Source: Ailurus styani
Lineage: Eukaryota; Chordata; Mammalia; Carnivora; Ailuridae
Reading direction: 5' to 3'
Length of the DNA: 64,000 bases
Assembly: GCA_002007465.1 (NCBI GenBank)
Contig: LNAC01000032.1
Coordinates: 6,044,889 to 6,108,888 of the forward strand
Positions 1-10,188 of this stretch are shown piece by piece (position 1 is the stretch's first letter; each line of letters opens with the position of its first letter). The translations under genes were made by a program, and so were the position numbers. The notes beneath the pieces are model-generated. The model made no database searches. It was not told where the DNA came from and saw only the letters and a list, made by a program, of their open reading frames with translations.

Positions 1-513
1 TTTTTAAAAACATGATAATACCAAATTTATTTGAGTTTTTGGGATGGAAGTTATTTTTCTCTGAAGTATTGTGTCCTCCCCTGCTTGTCAGCATTTTCTC
101 CTTCTCTTTCCCCCTCTTTTCATCTTTTGTTGTAATTTAACTTTCAGACATTTGGAGTACCTCCCCTGTGTCAATTCTCTAACAACAAGAAAAATATTAA
201 TTTGAAATAAGACTGACTAGACAGTATGTTGTTAACAAAGATACTCTTGTTTGTGCCTGGAGGTTATTGAATGACAGAGCTAGAAAAACCATTTCCCTGG
301 GGCTATCTGCTAGTTGGGAGCTTTCTCAAGAGCTGGTTGAAACTTGGGAAAAGTTCAGGATCAAGTTTCAGGAAACTTGATCAACTCAAGCTCTTTCTTC
401 CAGAGCTACATAAAGGTCTCACATCCTTGTGAAGAGAAAAGAAAAATTTTCAATTCTTTTTCCTCCTCATGCTAAAGAGATTTTTAAATGATGATTAAAA
501 TAAGAAGACTACA
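1..513. other. No recognised feature
   Basis: AT-rich single-copy-looking sequence. I see no repeat family, RNA gene or long open frame in either strand before the first SINE. Confidence 0.5.
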
Positions 514-716
514 GGGGTGCCTGGGTAGTTCAGTCAGTTAAGTGTCTGGTTCTTGATTTTGGCTGAGGTCATGATCTCAGTGTCATGGGATGAAGCCCCA
601 CTCTGGCTCTGCGCTTAGCGGGGAGTCTACTTTTCCCTCTTCCTCTGCTCTCCCCCTGTTCACATTCTCAATCTTGCTCTCTCTAATAAATAAATAAAAT
701 CTTAAAATAAAATAAG
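514..716 (+). mobile_element. Can-SINE (SINEC), older copy
   Basis: The element opens with a degraded tRNA-Lys-derived head ('ggggtgcctgggtagttcag'). The conserved 'ggtcatgatctcag' block and a CT-rich 3' part follow, and it ends in 'aataaataaataaaatctt' plus an A-rich tail. A short 'aaataagaa' motif on both sides may be the target duplication. Divergence from the younger copies in this window marks it as an older subfamily. Confidence 0.85.
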
Positions 717-1854
717 AAAAGTAATAAATATAAATCTGTCTCGTCAAGTCTGTATTGGGAGGAAGAATAACTAAACTACATAAATCTCCTAAGATGAGCC
801 AAATTAAAATTGTTTAAATAAAAAATTATGTATGGTATCAAAGTACTTGAAAATTAGTAGAAATCCTTAATTATACTTTCCGGTATGTGTCAGTCTTCAT
901 TATCAATATTTTCCCCAGATATTACTGAAGTGGAATAAAGTATCTTATGCTGATAAACAAGTACACAATTTTGCATACTCACATGCATATTCACAGGTAT
1001 CTGCAAAATCTACATGGATTTTTCCTCCTCAGGAAGAATTAAAATACATTTTGTGGGGTTATGGTAGGGTTTGGGGAGAAGGGTGGAAGGTGGGATCAGT
1101 TATAATCAATTTCATAATTATTTGCGATGCTAAAGAGTGGTATTGCCACGAGAGGGCAGGGTTTGACTAGAAATCAAAGAAAAGTGACCATACACTACCT
1201 TGCAGGTAGAAAACAGATGTTTCATCCACAGTACACACGCAGTTATGTGGTCAGTAAACAACTTGAGTTTTGCCTGTGATCTTACTTAATTTTTTCTTTG
1301 TCTTTCAAAGTTTCGTTTGATGCCCATAACATTCAGTGATCCAAAGATGGTCTTCGTCAAATCCGTGTGAGATTATAAGGCATGTTTTTTTAGGTAGCTT
1401 TATTCCTATTCTTGAATTCTGCTGTTTTCTCTGAAAGAGAAAGGCACTCCTTGCCTTTGATATTCAGTTAAATTCAATCAAAAAGTAATGCCTCAGGTTA
1501 TTACTATGAGCCCTACACTTTGAGGTTTCCTTGTATATGTAAGAATGGGATATATACAGTCCTTCACTGGAGTTTATACAACCATGTGTCTTTCCTTGGG
1601 ATGTCCTGTGAAGGTCCTACAGGTCAGGCTTTGGTCCTGCTATGGTCCATTTCTTCCTCCTGAAACTTTTTTTTTAAAGTTTATACTTATTGCTAGGAAA
1701 TTGGTATTCTTACATAAAAATTTAACAATAAGGGTTAATATGAAAATAATGTAATATCTGATCCTTCTTAACATGCATTTTCATGTTAGAATTCATTTCT
1801 AGAGATGATTAATAATATTTTTAATAATTTGCATTTGTGTTTCATTTGACCATT
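717..1854. other. No recognised repeat or gene
   Basis: Apparently single-copy sequence. The only motif noted is a CTCF-like word at 1146-1159. Its longest open frame, about 69 codons, shows no recognisable protein signature. Confidence 0.45.
1146..1159 (+). promoter_or_regulatory. CTCF-like core motif (candidate)
   Basis: The 14-mer CCACGAGAGGGCAG fits the CTCF core pattern CCASYAGRKGGCRS at 13 of 14 positions; the fifth base is G rather than a pyrimidine. It lies in unique-looking sequence rather than in a SINE. A single motif match is weak evidence of occupancy. Confidence 0.35.
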
Positions 1855-2090
1855 TCTCATTAGGCAATATTTATAATTGTTTTCCATGTGGTTGTCACTG
1901 TAATTGTAAAGTAATTCTGAATTTCATCCTATGATACAGATACTACAATTATTTTCAATTTACAGCTGAAATTGGGCCAAGGACATATTTCTAACTATTT
2001 AAACAGTTAAGAAACATGAGAATCTAGGCTGTGGCGTATTTGAAACTACTGTGCAAGTAAGTGGTAGGACTAGGTTTCTTGATTTTAGAG
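1855..2090 (+). repeat. Probable MIR fragment, strongly decayed
   Basis: Two blocks resemble the MIR core in the right order. The first is 'cagatactacaattatttt' with a following 'atttacag', and the second is 'gtgcaagtaagtggtagga', the decayed form of the 'agctagtaagtggcagag' block. Divergence is high and the ends are uncertain. Confidence 0.45.
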
Positions 2091-2150
2091 TTGATAATAA
2101 CTACCTCTCAGGTTTTCTGCAAATACCAACTCAAGAAATCTACATTAGAG

Positions 2151-2304
2151 AAGAGCCTACGTGGCTGAGTTGGTTAAGCATCAGACTCTTGATTTTGGTT
2201 CAGGTCATGATCTTGGAGTTGTGAGATAGAGCCCTGCATCAGGTTCTGCTCTGGGCGTGTAGCCTGCTTAAGGTTCACTCTCTCTCCCTCTCTCTCTCTT
2301 TGTA
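2151..2304 (+). mobile_element. Can-SINE (SINEC), older copy
   Basis: It shows the SINE head 'cctacgtggctgagttggtt', 'aggtcatgatcttggagttg' and 'gggcgtgtagcctgcttaag', followed by a TC-rich 3' part. In place of the usual A-tail it runs into a long purine tract at 2305-2400, which probably grew from that tail. Confidence 0.85.
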
Positions 2305-2400
2305 AAGAAAAGAATAGAAAAGAAAAGAAAGGAAAAGAAAGGAGAGGAGAGGAGAGAAAGGGAAGGGAAGGGAAGGGAAGGGAGGGAAGGGAAGAGAAAG
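2305..2400 (+). repeat. Polypurine tract with seven GGG runs
   Basis: From 2316 to 2400 the strand contains only A and G, moving from GAAAA units through GGAGA to GGGAA units. Seven GGG runs (2360-2391) separated by one or two bases satisfy the usual G-quadruplex pattern. The tract sits at the 3' end of a SINE and is preceded by a pyrimidine-rich stretch, so hairpin or triplex forms are also possible. Confidence 0.9.
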
Positions 2401-3356
2401 TCTACAGAGCCCTTGGTGATCTCTGAAGTGTTAAGCAGACACTACTAAGTTTATTAATATTTAAATGTAAAGCCCTATCTTTATACTCTCATGTTCACTA
2501 AATCAATTCATTAATTTATCAAATATGTAGCATACTTTTGAGACCTTGAGTCATAAAAATTAATAAGACTTTACTCCTTAAGAAGTATTAATGACACATG
2601 AAAACAATATATAGATTGTTGTGTATGATCATCTTAACTAGAGATAAAACAAATGACAATTCCATCCATCAATATCTTCTGTACACAACTACAGTTTTAG
2701 GGGGCAGGAGTTGTCCTGAACACAAACATGCTGCCTTTTAGTTAGTGGTTCAAAATCCATGCAAAGCAGTCGTTTGCTTCTGGTGACAAAAAGGGAGGGA
2801 CAGTTCTGTAAATACTCTTAGCCAGGAACATAAGCAGTGACCACAGGGCTGATTCATCTTGCAGTCAAGAGCATGTTTGCAACCAGACTGAGATCTCAGA
2901 CTTTCCTGCAAGAATCACACTGAGGATACAACTCAGTCTGGCCATGTTTCCTAGCTTGCAGGGCAGAGAGTGAGACGATGACATGAGAGCCAGTGGAGTT
3001 CATTAAACCACATACCTATAGGTTGGGGAATGTGGATTACAAGGAACTTCACTGCTTGAGATCCAGACTAGCCTATGAGTCACCCAGAAAGATCTGGGAC
3101 TTTTAGGTTCCTATAGAACATGATCACAGAAGATCCTGGGGATTCCAGAGTGGAAAAGAAATTTGGAAAAGGCAGAAAGTCTACCTTCTGGACCATCTCA
3201 TATGTGGACCATATCCTCATATGAGTCTTATTGACTCCTGAATGTTTCTTCAAAGCCAGAAAATAATTTTAATGAGCTGCTGATGAAGTCAAATCTGGAG
3301 ATATGATCAGGCTTTTCCTACACAGAGATAAACAATCAACTTCAAGTATGGTTTTA
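2401..3356. other. No recognised feature
   Basis: Mixed-composition sequence without a recognised repeat, RNA or coding signal. Confidence 0.45.
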
Positions 3357-3564
3357 AATTATTTTACTTTATTTTATTTTTGAGAGAAAGAGAGTGATGG
3401 CGTGGTGGGGGGTGGAAGCAGAGGAAGAGGGAAAGAGAGAATCTTAAGCAGGCTCCACACCCTGCATGAATCACGATGCAAGGCTCGATCTCACAACCCT
3501 GAGATCATGACTTGAGCTGAAATCAAGAGTTAGCACTTAACCTACTAAACCACCCAGGAGCCCC
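3357..3564 (-). mobile_element. Can-SINE (SINEC), older copy
   Basis: Reading the minus strand gives the SINE head ('ggggctcctgggtggtttag'), the 'ctcaagtcatgatctcaggg' block and an A/T-rich tail at the left end. It is diverged like the other older copies. Confidence 0.85.
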
Positions 3565-3924
3565 TTAAGTTTTTTTCTTTTCTTAAGTAAATTTTTTGTT
3601 TGTTTTCTTATTTGTTTCAGATGTACTTTCCATGTCCTATGAAAAATGAAATGAAATAAGCAAATGTCACTGAATGTCTGGAGAATCGAAAAGTAACACT
3701 TTGTTTTAAATATTGATATCAGGAACTTAAGACTTAGAACGAAGATTCAGTTTTAATGTGAATGATAATTCAGTCAGTTCCAGCTAAGAAGGAAGTAGAC
3801 TGTTGTCATTAATTTCATTGATATTTCACGTAAAGTCAATTTGTATATTTTTTGGCATTAGCAATGAAAATTACACAAGTCCATGACTTTTAAATTTTAT
3901 CACTTATCAGAAAATTTAGGATTG

Positions 3925-4075
3925 TTTTTCAGCTTTATTGAGGCATAACTGGTATGCCAAAACTGCACATAATTAGTGTATACATTTGGTGAGTTGGAAT
4001 ATATGTATACACCCATGTTACCATCACCACAAAAGTAATACTGATACCTATCACGTCCAGAAAACCTAGGAGTTA
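3925..4075 (-). mobile_element. Old L1 3'-UTR fragment
   Basis: 'agctttattgaggcataact' and 'catgttaccatcaccac' are the antisense of the 3' untranslated region of old mammalian L1 (L1M group). Only about 150 bp remain. Confidence 0.65.
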
Positions 4076-4680
4076 GATTCAAATGTATTGTTTTAATATT
4101 TAGACAATATTTGGCTTGTTTTTCTGAAAGCACGTGTTCTCTTTAGCTCTGCCCTTTGCCTCAGTTCAACCGGACAGGAAGTAGGAGGAATCTCTAGAAG
4201 ATGGCATCTCAAGAGGCTCCTTTGCAGTGAAGTACTGTCAAAAGACCACAGGAGGGAGCCTGAATTCCATACCTGAAAATTCGCTCAGTTCTCATGGATT
4301 CCTCAGAGGACAACCTGCAGCGTAGGTCATGGGAACGATCCATCCACAGGTTTATTTTTAAGCATTAGAATATGTGCTTAGTGTTGAACACAAAGTATGA
4401 TCTCCAAATGTCAGGTTCCCTGTCCCTTCCCACCTGGAATAGCACCTGGAACAGCAACCCTTTTATCCCCTTATGAGAGGACCTTTGTTGCAAATATAGA
4501 AAAAGACCAAGGGACTTATTTTTACAAATTTCTCAAAGTCAAGAATTGTAAGTGTCTTTTCTATAATGTAATTGCATTCCAAAACAAAACTCTAAGAATA
4601 TTTATGAAAACGCAAAATGTAACCAGCCGCAAAGTCTATTATCCAATCAGATGTAACCAAACATTCAAAGAAGTAAGAAA
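4076..4680. other. No recognised feature
   Basis: No repeat family was recognised. A 95-codon open frame here (4397-4684) has no recognisable domain and ends inside the neighbouring L1. Confidence 0.4.
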
Positions 4681-6302
4681 ATAAATCCATTACAAGGAAA
4701 ATCAATCAATAGGAAAAGACCCGGAAATGGCACTGATGACAGAGTTATAAACAATGATATTTCAAAAGTTATAATAACTATACTCCATATACTTAAGAGC
4801 CAGTAGAAAGATTCAGCATGCTCAGGAGAGATATGGGGAATATAAAACACACAACAATGTAAGGGGAAAATGATTAAAGGCAGACATAGTGCTGCAGAGG
4901 AAAAGATTAGCAAACTAGAAGGGAGGGTAACAGAACTGTCCAAAATGAAAGGAGAGGGAAAAATATGATCACAGCATCAGTGAGCTGTGGGGCAAATTCA
5001 AGTGACCTCATAAATGTGTAACTGGAGTTGTCAAGGGGGAGAAATAATAGAAAATATATTTGAATAAATAATGGCTGAAAATTACCCAAATTTGATAAAT
5101 ACTGTATACCTACAGATCCAAGCAGCTTAATAAACTCCAGACCAAAGACAAACATAAAGAAAAACACATCAAGCAAATCATAATCAAAGTGCTTAAAACA
5201 AATGATAAAGAGATCATCTTAAAATCATCCAGGAGAAAATGAAACAGTTCATAGAAAAGAACACAACAAGAATGACAGCATGCTTTTGCATGGAAACAGT
5301 GCACACCAGAAGATATTCTTACCAGTGGAGAAAAATCTTTAGGTATTATAACTTAAAAACAAAACAAACAGAAATACTATTAACCTGCATTTCTATGCCA
5401 TATAATAGTAGTAATGAGGTATAAAATCAGTAAAATATAAAATACTTGAACAAAACTATTAGATAATTTCCATAAGTAAAGTGTATAAAACACAAAGTCA
5501 ACAGCAGCAGATTATATTCTTTTCAAGGGCACATAGAACACACTCTAAGACCGACAATATCGTGGTGCACAAAACAAACCTCATCAAAAGAAAAAGATTT
5601 CTGTCAAACAAAGTGTGTTCCCTGATCACCATGGAATAAGTTAGAAATCAATAATAAAAAGATATTTGGAGCATCCTCAATTATTTGGAAAGTGAAAAGA
5701 ACAAATAACCCCGCCCCCAAAACAAAAACAAAAGTAAATTGCTAAATAATCCTTGGTTCTAGAAAGACAAAAAGTGAACATCAGAACACATGGGGACCTG
5801 AAGGAAAGTGAAAACATCACATATCAAAAGCTGCGGGATGTTAAACCATTACTTCCGGGAAAGTATATAGCACGAAATACCTACACTAGAACCAAAAAAA
5901 TACAAAAAATACAATTAACTCATCATCTACCTTGAGTAATTTGAGGAGAAGAAGAGCAAATGAAGGCACGAGTAAGCATAAGAAAGGAAATAATAAGGCT
6001 CAGATGAAAAATTGATGAAATAGAAAACAGAAAGGAAACTGAGAAAATTAATAACACCAAGAACTGGTTCTTTGAGAAAAAAACAATAAAATTATTAACC
6101 TCTGGCAAGAATGATCTGGAAAAAAAAGGATAAAAAAATAAATTACCAATATCAGGCATTCTACATACTCGAGAGATATTAAAATAATAGCTAAGTAGTA
6201 ATATAAAAAAGGATTATGGCAATAAATTTGACAGCTTGGATGAAAATGAAAAAGTCCTCAAAGGTACAAACTATCAAAGTCCACTAAAAAAGTAGAAAAT
6301 TA
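4681..6302 (+). mobile_element. Old L1 (L1M-type), ORF1/early ORF2 region, decayed
   Basis: The order of recognisable L1 blocks is sense. ORF1-like sequence is seen at about 4690-5350 ('gaaaatcaatcaataggaaa', 'gcatcagtgagctgtggggc', 'cacagatccaagcagct'-like words). The ORF2 endonuclease-to-RT linker follows at about 5510-6120 ('ggcacatagaacacactct', 'ccaagaactggttctttgag'). The frame is destroyed by stops and indels, so no protein is made. The copy probably continues at 6531-6594 after a SINE insertion and, beyond an LTR insertion and a deletion, at 7380-8402. Confidence 0.8.
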
Positions 6303-6530
6303 GGGGCGTCTGGGTGGCTCAGTGGGTTAAGCCTCTGCCTTTGGCTCATGATCTCAGGGTCCTGGGATTGAGCCCCACATGAGAGAGGGAACACAAGCAG
6401 GGGGAGTGAGAGAGGGAGAAGCAGGTTTCCCGCAGAGCAAGGAGCCCGATGCGGGGCTCGATTCCAGGACCCTGGGATCATGACCTGAGCCAAAGGCAGA
6501 TGCTTAATGACTGAGCCACCCAGGCGCCCC
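6303..6530. mobile_element. Fold-back SINEC pair (head-out inverted repeat)
   Basis: Positions 6303-6380 are the first ~78 bp of a + strand SINEC. They join without a tail to 6381-6530, a minus strand SINEC that runs from its CT/GA-rich 3' part back to its head and also lacks an A-tail. The two heads face outward and can pair as a hairpin of about 75 bp. Short similar words flank the unit ('gaaaattag' left, 'gaaattgag' right), so it may have entered the L1 as one insertion, but those repeats are imperfect. Confidence 0.85.
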
Positions 6531-6594
6531 TGAAATTGAGTTTTTAGGTTAAAAATATTTCCTTAAAAACCCTCCAGCAACAGATGACTTTACT
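6531..6594 (+). mobile_element. Continuation of the old L1 ORF2
   Basis: 'ccttaaaaaccctccagcaa' followed by 'cagatgactttact' resembles the L1 ORF2 segment 'aaaaacctcccaac...ccagatggcttcact'. This shows that the SINE pair at 6303-6530 split the L1. Confidence 0.6.
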
Positions 6595-6992
6595 ATATTA
6601 GTTTTCTAGTAGGTGCCCAGCAAAAGGAGTGGCCTAAACAACGAAATTCATTTTCTCACTGGAGGCCAGAAGTCTGAAATCAAGGTGTTGGCAGAGTTTT
6701 TCTTCCAGTGGCTATGAGGGAAGGAGCTGTTCCAGGCTCTCTCCTTGGCACATAGACGGCCATCTTCTTCCTATGGCATCACATCAGCTTCCCTCTGTGC
6801 AGGTCTCTGTGTTCAAATTTTCCCTTCTCGTAAGGACAACAGTTATATTAGATTAGGGCTCTCCCTAATGACCTCGTTTTAACTGATTACCTCTGGAAAG
6901 GCCCTATCTCTAAATAAGGTCCCATTCTGAGGTACTGGGGGTTAGGACCTCAACATATGAATTTAAGAAGGGACATAATTCAACCTATAAGA
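6595..6992 (-). mobile_element. MLT1-type MaLR LTR
   Basis: The antisense LTR opens with the 'tattagttttctagt' end and contains 'ctggaggccagaagtctgaa', 'atcaaggtgttggcagagtt', 'tctaaataaggtcccattct' and 'gggttaggacctcaacatat', all typical of MLT1. It ends near 'caacctataaga'. Internal MaLR sequence follows on the right, so this is the 3' LTR of a minus strand element inserted into an L1. Confidence 0.85.
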
Positions 6993-7379
6993 CTCTAAGC
7001 CTCTGGACCCCCCAAATACATGTCATTCTCATATGCAAAGTATATTCATTCTATCCTAAGATCCCAAACATTTTAACACATTCCAGCACCAATCTTTAGT
7101 CCAAATCTCATCTACTATCATCTAAATCAGACATGAGGAATACTCATGAGTGATTCCTCCTGAGCCAAAGTTCTTCTCTAGCTGCAAACCTGTGAAACCA
7201 GAAAAATCACCTACTTCCAAAATACAATAATGGGATAAGCATAGGATAGATATTCCCATTCTAAAAGGGAGAGATTAGAAGGTAGGAAGGGGTCCTGCAT
7301 CCCAGGCAGGTCTGAAACCTAGCAGGACAAATTTCATTGGAGTTTAGGCTTGAGAATAATTCTCCTTGGCCATCAACCG
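6993..7379 (-). mobile_element. MaLR internal region fragment
   Basis: Words such as 'acatgtcattctcatatgca', 'catctaaatcagacatgagg', 'caaaatacaatAatggga'-like sequence and 'cctagcaggacaaatttcat' match the conserved non-coding internal part found beside THE1/MST/MLT1 LTRs. It is cut off at 7379, where L1 sequence resumes. No gag or pol coding capacity remains. Confidence 0.7.
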
Positions 7380-8402
7380 TAAATAAACTAACAATCTGAT
7401 TAGAAAATAGGCAAAATACACTAATGGCTATTTCTTCAAAAAAGATAGACAAATGAAAAACATGCACGAGAAAAGACATTCAACATCACTAGTCATTATA
7501 GAGGTGAAAATTAAAACTGCAATGTGAAATCACTGTGTACCTACTAAAATGTCTAAAATAAAATAGTGTTACAATATCCCATATTGGCAAGGGTGTGGAG
7601 CACGTGGCTCACACATACATTGCTGGTGGGAATGTAAAATGGTACAGCCATTCTGGAAGTCAGTTTGGCAGTTTCTTAAAAACCAAACATGCAATTACCA
7701 TATGATCCAGCGACTGCACTCCTAGGATTTTATCACAAAGGACTGAACACTTATATGCATACAAAAACCTGCACACAAATGTCTATAGATGCTTTATTCA
7801 TAATAGCTAAAACATGGAAACAACTCAGACATCCTTCAGTTGGTAAATGGTAAAAAAGATTGTGGATCTTCAATACCACAGAATAGTAATTAGCAATAAT
7901 AACAGCAACCAACAAAACAAAGCAAAACAAGCAAACAAAAACAAAAAACAAAATACACCAAGCAAACAAAACACCAAACCCTGGATGTTGATATATGCAA
8001 GGACCTGGATGAAATTCCAAGGAGTTACGCTCAGCAGAAAAAAGTCAATCACGAAAGATTACATATGATATTATTGCATTTTTATAACATTCTTGCAGTA
8101 ATAAGTTACAGACATGGGGATCAGGCTACCGGTTGCCAGGGATTAACAAGGAGATGGGGGTGGAAGAGAGAGGCAAATATGTCTATTAGGGGCAACATAA
8201 GAGATACTTGTGGTGATAATAATGTTCTGTATGCCCACTACATCAATGTTAATACCATAATTGTGATACAGAACTGTGGTTCTGCAAGATCTTGTCATTG
8301 GGAGAAACTGGGAAAAGGATATATGGGATGTCTCTGTACTATTTCTTGTGAGTGCATGCAAGTCTACAATTATTTGAAAATAAAAAGGTTAATTAAAAAT
8401 TA
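7380..8402 (+). mobile_element. Old L1 ORF2 C-terminal part and 3' UTR
   Basis: Sense L1 blocks appear in order: 'gaaaagacattcaacatcac', 'tgctggtgggaatgtaaaat', 'ccatatgatccagcgactgc', 'atgctttattcataatagct' and a 3' UTR ending at 'gaaaataaaaaggttaatta'. A CAAA-rich low-complexity stretch of about 75 bp interrupts it at 7905-7979. It may be the 3' part of the L1 seen at 4681-6594, with the RT core lost. Confidence 0.8.
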
Positions 8403-9739
8403 AGAGGTAACTTACTGGTCTGGATATTTCTTACCAGAACCTCTCCCTTGAGCAAGTGTCATTCATGTTATGTAGAAAATAACATGGAGTGGCTCAAGAA
8501 GGAAAAATGAAGACAAGAGTTGAAGGAGAGGGTACAGAAAGGGAAGTTCTTGGGGACCTGAAGAGGGGATCATTACAAATGAGGAAGGGAATGCACTATT
8601 ACAATAATAGAAGTTTCCAGACTTGATGACCCTTCCCTCAATGGAGGAGACAGGACTTCAGACAGGAATGGTGTCCAGATGTCCATGGGGAAGCTCAGTT
8701 TAAGACACTGGGATTAGTATAGAGCAGAGAGGAACCACCAAATTCTTCCCAAGAACTGTGCTTGATCGGACAATGAACAGGAGCATGTTAACACGTACTG
8801 CTGGTGCCAACAAGAAAAAAGAAATGCCAAGTATCTTCTGGTCTCTGTGAAGATCCCAGGTCCAACACACACATTTTGAGTGGGGAGAGAAATAAGGAGA
8901 GAAACATTGAATTTTTCAACATATACCAAATGATAAGAACTAAGAACCTGACTTTAATTGATTTTAGAAAAATAAAACAAGCTAATATTTTGTTGTCACA
9001 GTTGAAATGGCTATTACCTTCCAGAAATGTGAGTAAAATTCACACGTGCCAGTAGATGTCAAAAATCTTTTCTCACTGATAGACTACAGAAAGAAAGTTT
9101 TAGATTTATATCATTTCAAGAATCAGATTTCCTTTACATTATCTGGAATAAATAGCCCAGATCACTTTGACAAAATAGCTAGAGCATTTGGGAACCAGGA
9201 TTTGCTTTCTCACTTTTGATGATGTCAAATGGAATATTTTTATGTTCTAGAAAGAGTGAGGGTTTCTATTTACTGTGTGCTTTCCTTTGAATTCTGTTGT
9301 ACAGACTGGAATGACCATAAAATTATTAGCAATGGGGTTATGCCCATTTAGTTGGGCTATGCCCAACTAAAATGATTAGTTTGACAAATAGAAGGATTAA
9401 AAGGAAATCTGAATGCAGATAATGTGCATCCAAATTATGCCTTCCAGAGGTAAAAAGGTATAGGTAGATACTCAAGCATTTTTTACTACATTAGAAAGTT
9501 AATTTAATATATTTTAATATAAAACCTTTGTAAAATGCTAACAGAATAGTTATTCTATTATGTTTTCAGGCCCAAGTAAACACTTACCATAGCTTTTATG
9601 GAGAAGCTTATTTTCCCTTTAAGCTAAAATTACTCTCAAAATGTGGGCACTTTTTCCCATGTGGAAGACAAGAAGTTTGCTTATTATTCTTAGTCCCTTG
9701 GCAACCAGACTTACCTTTTCTTGGATTTATCTTAAGAAT
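8403..9739. other. No recognised feature
   Basis: Single-copy-looking sequence. A small inverted word pair around 9340-9370 ('tgcccatttagttgggc' / 'gcccaactaaaatg') gives a short hairpin without a T-run. Nothing else was recognised. Confidence 0.45.
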
Positions 9740-10188
9740 TCTAGTTGGCTGAATACAGTCCCTCCAAAATTTACTTCCACCCAGAACCTCAGAATGTGTC
9801 CTGATTTGAAAATAGGGTCTTTGCCAATGTATTTATATAAGTTAATGTCAGGTCATACTGAATTAGTGTGGACACTAACTCCAATGACTGGTGTCCCTAC
9901 AAGAAGAGAAGATGAATACACAGAGTCACACAGGAAGAAGACCTTGGAAAGATGGAGGCAGAGTAAAGTGGTACATCTACAAGCTAAGGAACACCAAGAT
10001 TTGCCAGATGTGACCAGACGCTGGGAAGAAGAAAGGGAGGATTCTTCCTGCGACCCTACAAAGGGAGGATCACCCTGATGGCTCCTTGATTTCAAACTCT
10101 AGTCCCCAGACCTGTGCTAGAATAAACAGTTGTTTTGTATCACCTGGTTTGTGGTAATTTGTTAAGATTGCCCTTGGAAACTAATACA
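9740..10188 (+). mobile_element. MLT1-type MaLR LTR, sense
   Basis: The sense MLT1 order is present: 'ggctgaatacagtccctcc', 'aaaatagggtctttgccaat', 'ccaatgactggtgtccctac', 'atggaggcagagtaaagtgg', 'acatctacaagctaaggaac', an AATAAA signal at 10121-10126, and the end 'ggaaactaataca'. The flanks 'agaat' (left) and 'acaat' (right) agree at 4 of 5 bases, as expected for a decayed 5-bp ERVL duplication. A 145-codon open frame inside it is fortuitous. Confidence 0.85.

Noticed and set aside
9641..10078. 145-codon open frame, the longest in the window without N
   Set aside because: It lies almost wholly inside an MLT1 LTR, whose sense strand matches the family outside any reading frame. No known protein domain is visible.
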